Shown piece after piece: positions 1 to 5,463 of a stretch of DNA of 10,562 nucleotides. The stretch comes from Nitrospinota bacterium (lineage in GTDB: Bacteria > Nitrospinota_A > UBA7883 > JADGGD01). Position 1 is the first letter of the stretch, and the number at the start of each line of letters is the position of its first letter. The stretch lies in assembly GCA_015229165.1 (NCBI GenBank), contig JADGCD010000060.1, forward strand, positions 1 to 10,562. Direction: 5' to 3'. Below the pieces are notes generated by a model. It was not told where the DNA came from. It was given only the letters and a program-made list of their open reading frames with translations, and did not search any database. Both the position numbers and the translations under genes were made by a program.

Positions 1-307
1 TATCATCTTCGCCTGGATTTTCGGCGTGGAGAAAGGGTTCGCCGAAATCCACAGCGGCGCCGACATACGCGTTCCCGTCTTCTACAAGTACGTCATCAAG
101 TATGTGACGCCGACCTACCTGATCGGTCTGCTGATCGCCTGGTTCTGGCAGGACGCTTCCAAATTCGTTCCGCGCCCGTCGAGCCCCCATTTCATCTACG
201 AGGTGGGGACCATCGTCGGACTGGTGGCCTTTATCGGGCTCCTGGTCGGATTGGTGGAGTTGGCCGGAAGACGGGGAGCGTTCGACAAAGAGGAGAGGGA
301 ACGATGA
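1..307 (+). CDS. Sodium-dependent NSS (SNF) family transporter, C-terminal fragment
   Basis: Only the last ~101 residues are in the window; the reading frame is open from base 2 and stops with TGA at 305-307. The segment opens with a Trp-Ile-Phe-Gly-Val-Glu-Lys motif, followed by an 'IRVPVFYKYVIKYVTPTYL' stretch and two hydrophobic spans (roughly residues 38-54 and 74-92 of the fragment), then a charged tail. This order (GW/FG..K, then 'fy.yiikY.tP.yL', then the last two helices) is typical of the end of bacterial neurotransmitter:sodium symporter proteins, which import amino acids with Na+ across the inner membrane. The substrate cannot be read from this end. The stop overlaps the next start by ATGA (304-307), so it should be translationally coupled to the small membrane protein that follows, as in MetP/MetS pairs. 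Family call is fairly sure; substrate is unknown. Confidence 0.85.
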   Translation, partial: IIFAWIFGVEKGFAEIHSGADIRVPVFYKYVIKYVTPTYLIGLLIAWFWQDASKFVPRPSSPHFIYEVGTIVGLVAFIGLLVGLVELAGRRGAFDKEERER

Positions 308-462
308 GCGCCGCCGGATGGATCATGATGACCGGAAGCTGGCTTTTCATTGGCGGGCTGACGCTCTTTTGCATCCGCAAGGTCATCCGCCTGACCCTGA
401 CGCAGGCGGAGCATATCCGCCCGATCATCGAGATCGACACCGGCGACCAGAAGGAGGAGTGA
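304..462 (+). CDS. Small single-span partner of the NSS transporter (MetS-like)
   Basis: A 52-residue protein starting at the ATG that overlaps the transporter stop (ATGA), with a purine-rich GAGAGGGA just upstream as ribosome binding site. It has a short N-terminus (MSAAGWIMM), one hydrophobic helix (about residues 5-28, containing GSWLFIGGLTLFC), then a basic and finally acidic cytoplasmic-looking tail ending in DQKEE. Known family context: MetP-type NSS transporters of bacteria are commonly followed by a tiny one-helix subunit (MetS in Corynebacterium glutamicum) needed for transport. Size, single helix, position and coupling all fit, though I match the family by architecture and the GW..M..SW..I..L..FC pattern rather than by alignment. 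It falls below common minimum gene length and is easily missed. Codon use is normal for the region. Confidence 0.68.
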   Translation: MSAAGWIMMTGSWLFIGGLTLFCIRKVIRLTLTQAEHIRPIIEIDTGDQKEE

Positions 463-467
463 AGGCA

Positions 468-490
468 TCCTCCCTTGTCGGAAGGGGGGA
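468..490. terminator. Possible terminator between convergent genes
   Basis: A 9-bp stem including one G-U pair (468-476 with 482-490, loop GTCGG) lies between the stop of the small transporter subunit and the stop of the convergent DUF2007 gene. There is no clear T-run on either strand, so intrinsic termination is only a possibility. Confidence 0.3.
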
Positions 491-496
491 AGGAAG

Positions 497-835
497 TTAC
501 TCCTCAATCGTCGCGATGAGAGCGCGCGCCTCTTCGGCGAACCGTTCCGGCGTCTGTATCGATCCGGCAACCGACGGCAGGTGGCCGAGGGCGGAAGCCT
601 GCCGACCCACCACCATGTTCGGTATCCCGGCGGCGGCCAGGTCGGCGGCGAGCAGGTCGAGCAACGTGGTGTCGGTGGAGGAGAAGACCTCCACGAACGT
701 TTCGTTCGCCCCCACCAGCGGCAGGGAGGCGGGCTCCTCCCGCTCGGCGTCCCCCCGCCGGGGGGTCATGAAGAGAAGCCTGAACAGGACCGCCCCGATC
801 ATGAGCAGGACCAGCGTGACCAGCGAGCGGATCAT
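497..835 (-). CDS. Membrane-anchored DUF2007-type protein
   Basis: A 112-residue protein. Residues about 4-23 form one hydrophobic N-terminal helix (VTLVLLMIGAVLFRLLF), followed by a basic/acidic linker (about 25-36) and a compact C-terminal domain. That domain reads 'FVEVFSSTDTTLLDLLAADL..AGIPNMVVGRQ' and ends with a helix 'PERFAEEARALIATIEE'. The beta-alpha pattern with an AGIP-x-x-V-x-G motif and a C-terminal 'eeA..li' helix is that of the DUF2007 family, often labelled putative signal-transducing protein; its biochemical role is not known. Its start overlaps the stop of the amidohydrolase gene by four bases (ATGA, 832-835) with an AAGGT site 4 bases before the ATG, so the two are probably co-translated. 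The N-terminal anchor would place the domain at the inner membrane. Family assignment is by pattern only. Confidence 0.7.
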   Translation of the reverse strand: MIRSLVTLVLLMIGAVLFRLLFMTPRRGDAEREEPASLPLVGANETFVEVFSSTDTTLLDLLAADLAAAGIPNMVVGRQASALGHLPSVAGSIQTPERFAEEARALIATIEE

Positions 836-2004
836 CGGACCTTCCCCTCCCGGACGTAGACCGGCTTTCCGTCGATGAAAGTCATCATGCAGACCGCCGA
901 CGGGTCGGTGGGAAATCCGTTGAAGAGGGCAAGGTCGGCGTCCATCCCCTTGCGGATGGCGCCGATCCGGTGGTCGAGCCCCAAGGTCATGGCCGGATTG
1001 GTGGTGAGGGTATGCAGGACGGTATCCAGCGGAACCCCGTGATCCCGCACCAGCTTGATCCCCTCCTGCCGAAGATCGGCGATCGGCATCACCGGGTGGT
1101 CGGTGATGAGCGACACCCGGACCCCGGCGGCCATGAGGCGGACGGCGTTGTCCCGCTCCAAATCTTTCAGCTCCACCTTCGAACGCCCCGTGGAGGTGGG
1201 GCCGACGTTGACCGGTATCTTTTTCGCCGCCAGAACCGACGCCACCTTGTAGGCTTCGGTCCCATGTTCGATGACCAGCTTGAGCGAGAACTCCTCGGCG
1301 ATGCGAATGGCGGTCAGGATGTCGTCGGCCCGGTGGGCGTGGGCGCGGGCGGCGGTCTTTCCGTCGAGCAGGGGTACCAGCGCCTCCAGCTTCAGATCCC
1401 GGTCGGGCTTGACCTTCTTGCGCATCTTCGCCCGGTAGTTCTGCGCCGCCACCAGCGTCTCCCGGATGACCCCGGCGATTCCCATCCGGGAGCCGGGGGT
1501 TTTCTTCTGACCGCCGTAGACCCGCTTCGGATTCTCGCCGAACGCCATCTTCTGGCCGACGTACGGGTCGAGGATCATGTCGTCGGTGAATCCGCCGGCG
1601 GTCTTCATCACCAGCGCCTGCCCGGCGAAAACGTTGGCGGAGCCGGGGGTCACCATCACCGCCGTCACTCCCGCCTCTCGCGCCTCGGCGAAAGCCCGGT
1701 CGGCATGGTCGACGCCGTCGATGGCCCGAAGGTGGGGGGTGACCGGATCGGTCATCTCGTTGCCGTCCTCCCCCGCCTCACCGCTCCCCTCGGCGTAGAG
1801 CCCCAGGTGGGTGTGCGGATCGATCAGACCGGGCGAGACCACCATCCCCCGGCAGTCGATGATCGTGTACTTCTCCCGGTCGTATTTCGCCAGGCCGGTG
1901 ACGGCGTGAATCTTCGTCCCGTGGATCAGGACGATCCCCCCTTCGACCATTCCGTCGGGGGTGATGACATAGCCCCCTTCGAGGGCCACTTTCGAGAGCG
2001 TCAT
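832..2004 (-). CDS. Amidohydrolase, imidazolonepropionase-like (COG1228 type)
   Basis: A 390-residue metal-dependent hydrolase of the amidohydrolase superfamily. Visible hallmarks: an N-terminal beta-sandwich strand region, the HxH metal motif in DPHTHLG (H64, H66), AHAH (H222, H224), IEHGTE (H247) and the catalytic-Asp segment LITDHP (D302). The end is typical (TTNPAMTLGLDHRIGAIRKGMDADLALF, about 334-361), with the second half of the sandwich after it. This set fits the imidazolonepropionase-related group acting on cyclic amides or similar bonds; no hut genes are nearby, so the substrate is unknown. I chose the ATG at 2004 because AAGGAG stands seven bases upstream. An in-frame ATG at 2028 lies inside a TATAAT box and has no ribosome site. 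The protein is cytoplasmic (no signal). It is coupled to the downstream DUF2007 gene by ATGA. Confidence 0.88.
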   Translation of the reverse strand: MTLSKVALEGGYVITPDGMVEGGIVLIHGTKIHAVTGLAKYDREKYTIIDCRGMVVSPGLIDPHTHLGLYAEGSGEAGEDGNEMTDPVTPHLRAIDGVDHADRAFAEAREAGVTAVMVTPGSANVFAGQALVMKTAGGFTDDMILDPYVGQKMAFGENPKRVYGGQKKTPGSRMGIAGVIRETLVAAQNYRAKMRKKVKPDRDLKLEALVPLLDGKTAARAHAHRADDILTAIRIAEEFSLKLVIEHGTEAYKVASVLAAKKIPVNVGPTSTGRSKVELKDLERDNAVRLMAAGVRVSLITDHPVMPIADLRQEGIKLVRDHGVPLDTVLHTLTTNPAMTLGLDHRIGAIRKGMDADLALFNGFPTDPSAVCMMTFIDGKPVYVREGKVR

Positions 2005-2026
2005 GGGGTCTCCTTGGTGAGCCCCC

Positions 2027-2032
2027 ATTATA
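2027..2032 (-). promoter_or_regulatory. -10 element for the amidohydrolase-DUF2007 pair
   Basis: A perfect TATAAT on the minus strand, 22 bases before the chosen ATG at 2004, which would give a leader of about 16 bases holding the AAGGAG site. No good -35 is seen 16-18 bases upstream, so it may depend on an activator or be weak. Confidence 0.45.
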
Positions 2033-2101
2033 ACGGCGTCAGCCCCCCGTTGGTCGGGCGATGGAGAAGAGCGGTACGGCGCCGAGCCCCGCTGTGGGGG
2101 G

Positions 2102-2875
2102 TCAGGCGTCGACCGTCTGAATCTGGATCGTCGAAGATTCCATCCCTCTGCGTCGTCCGGAATGTCGCACGAGGCCGGGGATCGGGAACGAGTGGGGCGT
2201 GGCGCCGTCGATTTTCACCTTCGCATCGCCCCCCACATCGGCGTCGCGCATCCGCTCCGTCGCATGGCGCTCCATCCAGAGGGGGTGATGCTCCATGGCC
2301 CATTCGGCGTCGACCTCCCCGTCGATGATGCTGCCGATACCTTCCCGGGTGGCCGGGTTGATAAGCGCCATGAAAACGTGTCCCGACAGGGCCACCACCA
2401 TGCCGATGGCGACGGCAGTGTGGATAAAGAGGGCGAGAATGGGCGACTCGTAGATCCACATGTAGATCCCCGACGCCGCCAAAAGAGCCGTGCCCGAGAC
2501 CGCCACCGTGGCCCATGCCTTCTGACCCGGATTGAACTTGTCGTCCCGGGGCATGGAAAGATTCTTCAGGAAGGTGGTCAGCGGTTTTTTCGTCAGCCAC
2601 TCCAGGTCCGATTTCGACCAGCGGGTCAGGATGGAGTAATTCTCCTTCCAGACCTTCCTTGCGCCAAGCAGGAGAGCGATCACCGGCCCCGCAAGGAAGA
2701 GGATCGCCACCACCTCGTGGGCGAGGACGAGGAACGACCGGGGTTCTCCCCGCTCGCCGACCAGATTGAAATAGAGCATGGCCAGCCCGGTGACCAGCAG
2801 AAAGACGAACGTCACCATCACGGTGTTGTGGAACCAACGTTCGGATGGGGTGAAGCGGGTAACCGTTGCTCTCAT
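2102..2875 (-). CDS. Formate dehydrogenase-type cytochrome b subunit (FdnI/FdhC-like)
   Basis: A 257-residue membrane protein of the cytochrome b561/FdnI family. It takes electrons from a periplasmic formate (or related molybdo-) dehydrogenase and passes them to quinone. Four helices are visible at about 17-37, 50-70, 122-141 and 149-170. Histidines H16, H53, H152 and H166 match in spacing the four diheme ligands of E. coli FdnI (18, 57, 155, 169). Family motifs include 'RFTPSERWFHN' at the start, 'DKFNPGQKAW' before helix 3, and 'GEVDAEWAMEHHPLW' after helix 4. A C-terminal tail of about 55 residues beyond that motif is longer than usual. AGGAGG lies 12 bases before the ATG, a long spacing. 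No alpha or beta dehydrogenase subunit is adjacent, so it is either an orphan subunit or serves a complex encoded elsewhere. Confidence 0.85.
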   Translation of the reverse strand: MRATVTRFTPSERWFHNTVMVTFVFLLVTGLAMLYFNLVGERGEPRSFLVLAHEVVAILFLAGPVIALLLGARKVWKENYSILTRWSKSDLEWLTKKPLTTFLKNLSMPRDDKFNPGQKAWATVAVSGTALLAASGIYMWIYESPILALFIHTAVAIGMVVALSGHVFMALINPATREGIGSIIDGEVDAEWAMEHHPLWMERHATERMRDADVGGDAKVKIDGATPHSFPIPGLVRHSGRRRGMESSTIQIQTVDA

Positions 2876-2915
2876 GGCAGTCTCAATCCTCCTGCCCCCA
2901 ATAAAGCAACCGTGG

Positions 2916-2929
2916 CGCCAGAACTGGCG
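2916..2929. promoter_or_regulatory. Inverted repeat in the leader of the cytochrome b gene
   Basis: CGCCAG-AA-CTGGCG is a 6-bp perfect inverted repeat with a two-base centre, 41-54 bases before the ATG at 2875. It could be a DNA operator or a small RNA hairpin. Function unknown. Confidence 0.3.
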
Positions 2930-2944
2930 TCAGGCTATCATTTT

Positions 2945-2964
2945 GAAATAATGAGAATAATTTC
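2945..2964. promoter_or_regulatory. Fur-like box upstream of cytochrome b
   Basis: The imperfect inverted repeat GAAATAATGAGAATAATTTC lies in an AT-rich pocket. The bases AATAATGAGAAT match 10 of 12 positions of the doubled GATAAT hexamer of the classic Fur box; the third hexamer matches poorly. It lies in the presumed leader of the cytochrome gene. Assignment is by eye. Confidence 0.3.
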
Positions 2965-2979
2965 GAGACACCGAACCTG

Positions 2980-3009
2980 ATTTTGGACAATTGTCCGGTA
3001 TTACGACAA
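2980..3009 (-). promoter_or_regulatory. Putative promoter with a 12-bp operator palindrome
   Basis: On the minus strand, TTGTCG (3004-3009) and CAAAAT (2980-2985) are separated by 18 bases; each matches 4 of 6 consensus positions. The perfect palindrome GGACAATTGTCC (2985-2996) sits within this spacer and touches the -10, a layout expected for a repressor site. Transcription would run towards the cytochrome gene with a leader of about 98 bases. The regulator is not recognised. Confidence 0.35.
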
Positions 3010-3100
3010 CGTGAGAAGCGCCACTGTCGCCATAGAAGACAACCGGGAGACGAAGAAGAGAAGGGGGGACGTGATCGATCAAATCGTCGGGAGAGGGAAA

Positions 3101-3301
3101 TCAGGCAGACGGCGGTTGTATGGCGCGGGAGGCCTCTTTGCGGGCCAAAGCCGCATCCACATACTCCTTGGTCATGATCGTTCGGGAATCGGTCGGATGA
3201 ACCTGCCGCACCGGGCGGGGGGGGAGCGCTGGAGAAGACAAAAAGAGACCGCCCCAGAGAGAGAGCAGTCGGCCTCGGGCCTGCATCACCAGTCGTTTCA
3301 T
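3101..3301 (-). CDS. Possible small protein with hydrophobic N-terminal segment
   Basis: A 66-residue reading frame from the ATG at 3301, preceded by GAGGCGG 4-5 bases upstream. The N-terminus is basic (MKRLVMQARGR), then a hydrophobic stretch (LLSLWGGLFLSS, about 12-23) and a proline-rich break (PALPPRPVRQ) that resembles a signal-peptide end or a short anchor. A polar tail with MTKEYVDAALARKEA follows. It precedes the cytochrome b gene on the same strand by about 225 bases. I do not recognise a family. The sequence could be a chance frame in an otherwise non-coding region, so the call is tentative. Confidence 0.28.
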   Translation of the reverse strand: MKRLVMQARGRLLSLWGGLFLSSPALPPRPVRQVHPTDSRTIMTKEYVDAALARKEASRAIQPPSA

Positions 3302-3511
3302 GTCGCCGCCTCGAAAGTGAATAGGGTACGCAGCGAATGAGAGCAAATCTGGCGCCCAAGTACAGCCCAATGAATGTGATTTAAATACAAACTATTGCCG
3401 GATTGAGAGCGACTCCAGAGTGGGTATTCTGTCGGCATATAGAACATTTGGGGGGAGCCAGCGTCCCGATTGACGACGCCGCAAGGCGACACACCCGGTG
3501 GCGAGAAAAGC

Positions 3512-3517
3512 TATAAT
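3512..3517 (+). promoter_or_regulatory. -10 element of the HAD phosphatase gene
   Basis: A perfect TATAAT 31 bases before the ATG at 3549, predicting a leader of about 25 bases. No clear -35 is found at 16-18 bases. The surrounding GCTATAATCGG resembles GCTACAATCGG before the 92-residue gene at 5626. Confidence 0.5.
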
Positions 3518-3548
3518 CGGTCCTTAGAAAACCAAGAGACCAGAACCG

Positions 3549-4115
3549 ATGCTCCTGCGAATCGCCCGGCGGATCGACCCCCTGTTATCGCAACTTGCCC
3601 ACCCGACGATGGTGGAAGAGTTGACCCCCCAATCACTGGTCGAGGCCGGGGCAGAAGGGGTGATTCTCGATCACGACGGGATTCTTTCCGCCATGGGCGC
3701 CGAAGGGCCCGACGACACCGGGCGCGCGCTGTTGGAGGCGCTGGTGGCCCGGTTTGGCCACGGGAAAATCTATATCCTCTCCAACTCCGTCAGCGCCCGT
3801 TCCGCCCGGTTCGACTTCTACCGGGGCCAGTGGCCGGGGGTCGGCTATATCATGGCGGCCCGCAAGCCGAGCGCCGCCGGGTTGCGGCAGGTGGAGTCGT
3901 TAAGCGGCCTGCCGGCCTCGAAGATCGCCGTGGTAGACGACGGCGTCCTGACCGGCATCCTGATGGCGGTGGAGAACGGCGCCATCCCCGTTTACGCCCT
4001 GCGGCGGGAATTGCGGGAGAGTGCGACCGAGCGGTTCTTCCGGCGCCTCACCACCGGCGTGCAGTTGGCCCTTGTCCGGCTGGTGGCCGCCATGACCGGC
4101 GCCAGGGCGAAGTGA
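3549..4115 (+). CDS. HAD-family phosphatase, YqeG-like
   Basis: A 188-residue cytosolic HAD hydrolase resembling the YqeG/HAD-IIIA (PGP phosphatase) group. Motif I is LDHDGIL (nucleophile D41, D43), motif II is ILSNS (S78), motif III is ARKPS (K106), and motif IV is VVDDGVLTGILMA (D130, D131). The 'vvDd.lTgilmA..nGaipvyal' segment is the usual YqeG ending, and the size fits. It differs from the standard in having Ile instead of Thr/Val in DxDx(T/V), and Gly where YqeG usually has Asp after the motif-IV Thr. The substrate is unknown; relatives are thought to act on phosphate esters or phospholipid intermediates. It is a single-gene unit with its own -10 and a terminator right after the stop. 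Ribosome site is weak (AAGAGA). Confidence 0.82.
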   Translation: MLLRIARRIDPLLSQLAHPTMVEELTPQSLVEAGAEGVILDHDGILSAMGAEGPDDTGRALLEALVARFGHGKIYILSNSVSARSARFDFYRGQWPGVGYIMAARKPSAAGLRQVESLSGLPASKIAVVDDGVLTGILMAVENGAIPVYALRRELRESATERFFRRLTTGVQLALVRLVAAMTGARAK

Positions 4116-4116
4116 A

Positions 4117-4142
4117 AAACCCCCGGGATTTCCCGGGGGTTT
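4117..4142. terminator. Bidirectional intrinsic terminator
   Basis: An 11-bp stem (AAACCCCCGGG, 4117-4127, with CCCGGGGGTTT, 4132-4142) and loop ATTT. It follows the HAD stop by one base. Read on the minus strand it ends in TTTTT and so also serves the convergent tpx gene. Confidence 0.88.
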
Positions 4143-4189
4143 CGCTTCAGCCATATCACCGACCGCCGTTGCGGGGGGGGGCGTAGCCG

Positions 4190-4687
4190 CTACAAAGCCG
4201 CCATGACGGCGTCGTAGTTCGGCTCTTCCACGATCTCCGGCACCTGCTGGGTGTATTTCACTTTCCCCTTCTCGTCGATGACGACGACGGCGCGGGAGCA
4301 GAGCCCCGCCAGCGGCCCGTCGACGATTTTCACGCCGTAGGCCTCGCCGAACTTTCCGTCGCGCAGGACCGAGGCGGTCACCACGTTGCTGATCCCCTCG
4401 GCGCCGCAGAAGCGCTTGAAGGCGAACGGCAGGTCGCGGGAGACGCAGAGCACCACCGTGTTGGGCGCCGTGGCGGCGGTCTTGTTGAAGGTGCGGACGG
4501 AGGTGGCGCACACCGGCGTGTCGACGCTGGGGAAGATGTTCAGGACGATTTTCTTGCCGGCGAACGAGGCAAGAGAGACGTCCGAAAGATCTTCCTTGGT
4601 CAGGCAAAAGTCGGGGGCGGCGGAGCCGACGGCGGGGAGGTTACCACAGGTGTTGATCGGGTTCCCCTTGAGCGTAATCGAAGCCAT
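4190..4687 (-). CDS. tpx: Thiol peroxidase, atypical 2-Cys peroxiredoxin
   Basis: A 165-residue Tpx, the usual length. It reduces hydrogen and alkyl peroxides using thioredoxin. The peroxidatic cysteine is C60 in 'FPSVDTPVCATSVRTFN' and the resolving cysteine is C94 in 'FKRFCGAEGI'; a further cysteine at C81 is also found at the equivalent place in the E. coli protein. The N-terminus (ITLKGNPINTCGNLPAVG..APDF) and the 'SRDLPFAFKRFC' segment are diagnostic. GGAGAA 6 bases before the ATG supports the start. It is a single gene with its own promoter and shares a terminator with the convergent HAD gene. Cytoplasmic; no unusual residues in the active site. Confidence 0.96.
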   Translation of the reverse strand: MASITLKGNPINTCGNLPAVGSAAPDFCLTKEDLSDVSLASFAGKKIVLNIFPSVDTPVCATSVRTFNKTAATAPNTVVLCVSRDLPFAFKRFCGAEGISNVVTASVLRDGKFGEAYGVKIVDGPLAGLCSRAVVVIDEKGKVKYTQQVPEIVEEPNYDAVMAAL

Positions 4688-4732
4688 GCTGTTCTCCAGA
4701 CAAAGTTGTACATCGACAAAACACGAGGGGGG

Positions 4733-4761
4733 ATGATACCAGAAGTGGCGGGAGATTTAAA
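4733..4761 (-). promoter_or_regulatory. Promoter of tpx
   Basis: On the minus strand, TTTAAA (4756-4761; 4 of 6 to TTGACA) and TATCAT (4733-4738; 5 of 6 to TATAAT) are separated by exactly 17 bases, about 46 bases before the tpx ATG. Confidence 0.5.
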
Positions 4762-4769
4762 CTGCTTCT

Positions 4770-4804
4770 AAAAGGCGCCTGTCTCGCGCAAAGCGGCAGG
4801 CGCC
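4770..4804 (-). terminator. Intrinsic terminator of the 53-residue gene
   Basis: An 8-bp perfect stem GGCGCCTG/CAGGCGCC (4797-4804 with 4774-4781) with a 15-base loop, followed on the minus strand by TTTT (4770-4773). It lies 12 bases after the stop at 4816. Its presence supports the small gene as a real transcript, independent of tpx downstream. Confidence 0.75.
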
Positions 4805-4815
4805 AAGAGGAAGAA

Positions 4816-4977
4816 TCAGGCGGTGACGTGAAACGGGCTTTCCCCCGCGATGGCGGCCCCGACCTGTTGCGCTTTGGCCACGGACGACTGGACCGCCTTC
4901 ATGGCGGCGTTGGTGAAGCTCATGAGGCTCTTGACCTGCATGACGTTTGAATTGCCTGCGACAGCTCCCACAGACAT
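4816..4977 (-). CDS. Small unrecognised protein, 53 residues
   Basis: Starts at the ATG at 4977, five bases after a near-perfect AAGGAGGT; the longer frame reaching back to 5079 lacks any such site. It ends at a TGA, followed by a clear intrinsic terminator. The protein is rich in Ala, Ser, Val and Gln (MSVGAVAGNSNVMQ..., KAQQVGAAIAGES near the C-terminus) and should form one or two amphipathic helices; it has no cysteine, signal peptide or membrane span. It faintly resembles short YjfB-type putative motility proteins in size and helix pattern, but I do not claim that family. The strong ribosome site and terminator suggest an abundant product. A hairpin (TGCGCC/GGCGCA, 5002-5020) lies in its leader. 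It sits downstream of the tRNA operon on the same strand. Confidence 0.72.
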   Translation of the reverse strand: MSVGAVAGNSNVMQVKSLMSFTNAAMKAVQSSVAKAQQVGAAIAGESPFHVTA

Positions 4978-5131
4978 GGCGACCTCCTTATCCGAAAAGT
5001 GTGCGCCGTTCCCTGGCGCATGTTTCCTTATCGGCGGGAGGGGGAGGAATGGATAAGCGAAATTTTCAGGTGCGCCCACGGGGGAGGGGGGCTGGTGATT
5101 GGCTAGAGGAAGAAGGCCCCCAAGGCGGAGG

Positions 5132-5207
5132 TGGTGCCGGGAGACGGGATTGAACCGCCGACACGGGGATTTTCAGTCCCCTGCTCTACCAGCTGAGCTA
5201 TCCCGGC
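5132..5207 (-). tRNA. tRNA-Phe (anticodon GAA)
   Basis: A 76-base cloverleaf with encoded CCA: acceptor GCCGGGA pairs with TCCCGGC, discriminator A, D-arm with AGCTCAGCTGGTAGAGC, anticodon stem GGGGA/TCCCC around loop CTGAAAA, and T-arm containing GGTTCAATCC. It is last in the Lys-Glu-Phe cluster. Confidence 0.96.
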
Positions 5208-5220
5208 CAACCAAAAAAAA

Positions 5221-5296
5221 TGGCGTCCCCAGCGGGAGTCGAACCCGCGTCGCCGCCGTGAAAGGGCGGTGTCCTGGGCCTCTAGACGATGGGGAC
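5221..5296 (-). tRNA. tRNA-Glu (anticodon TTC)
   Basis: 76 bases including encoded CCA: acceptor GTCCCCA/TGGGGAC, discriminator G, anticodon stem CCGCC/GGCGG around loop CTTTCAC, T-arm GGTTCGACTCC. It is separated from tRNA-Phe by 13 bases containing a T-run, which is likely spacer removed during processing. Confidence 0.96.
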
Positions 5297-5337
5297 GTCG
5301 TCTGCGAAAGCTCTTGTTTTCCGTATCGGGGCGTACG

Positions 5338-5413
5338 TGGTGAGCCGGGAAGGACTCGAACCTTCGACCAATTGATTAAAAGTCAATTGCTCTACCACCT
5401 GAGCTACCGGCCC
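5338..5413 (-). tRNA. tRNA-Lys (anticodon TTT)
   Basis: 76 bases including encoded CCA: acceptor GGGCCGG/CCGGCTC with one G-U pair, discriminator A, anticodon stem TTGA/TCAA around loop CTTTTAA, T-arm GGTTCGAGTCC. First gene of the tRNA operon, directly after its promoter. Confidence 0.96.
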
Positions 5414-5426
5414 GACGGAAAAAGGC

Positions 5427-5456
5427 ATTCTACGGAAGCCCCGTCCGGCATGTCAA
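5427..5456 (-). promoter_or_regulatory. Promoter of the Lys-Glu-Phe tRNA operon
   Basis: Minus-strand TTGACA (5451-5456, perfect) and TAGAAT (5427-5432, 5 of 6) with an 18-base spacer, 14 bases before the mature tRNA-Lys end. The spacer and the region after the -10 are mixed GC, and the whole fits a strong sigma-70 promoter for stable RNA. Confidence 0.82.
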
Positions 5457-5463
5457 CAGAAAA

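Larger units (their letters stand above)
2876..3548. other. Long intergenic stretch with regulatory sites
   Basis: About 670 bases between the cytochrome b gene (-) and the HAD gene (+). It holds the candidate operator, Fur-like box and small frame listed separately, a 10-bp palindrome TGATCGATCA (3072-3081), and AT-rich segments near 2940-3000 and 3360-3460. The remaining 3302-3500 shows no convincing gene or RNA structure. Longer open frames here have no family features and low-complexity composition. Confidence 0.55.

Noticed and set aside
2005..2028. An upstream ATG extending the amidohydrolase by eight residues
   Set aside because: The codon is within a TATAAT -10 box and lacks a ribosome site, whereas AAGGAG precedes the ATG at 2004.
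970..2328. A 452-residue plus-strand frame opposite the amidohydrolase
   Set aside because: It lies antisense to a gene with clear catalytic motifs and shows only low-complexity composition.
2883..3359. A 158-residue minus-strand frame in the long spacer
   Set aside because: Ser/Arg/Pro-rich, no plausible ribosome site or domain; it crosses the regulatory palindromes.
4173..4181. Nine-G run, with another at 5941-5949, as possible phase-variable tracts
   Set aside because: Both lie outside coding sequence, downstream of stop codons, so slippage would not switch a protein; they may only be assembly-sensitive.
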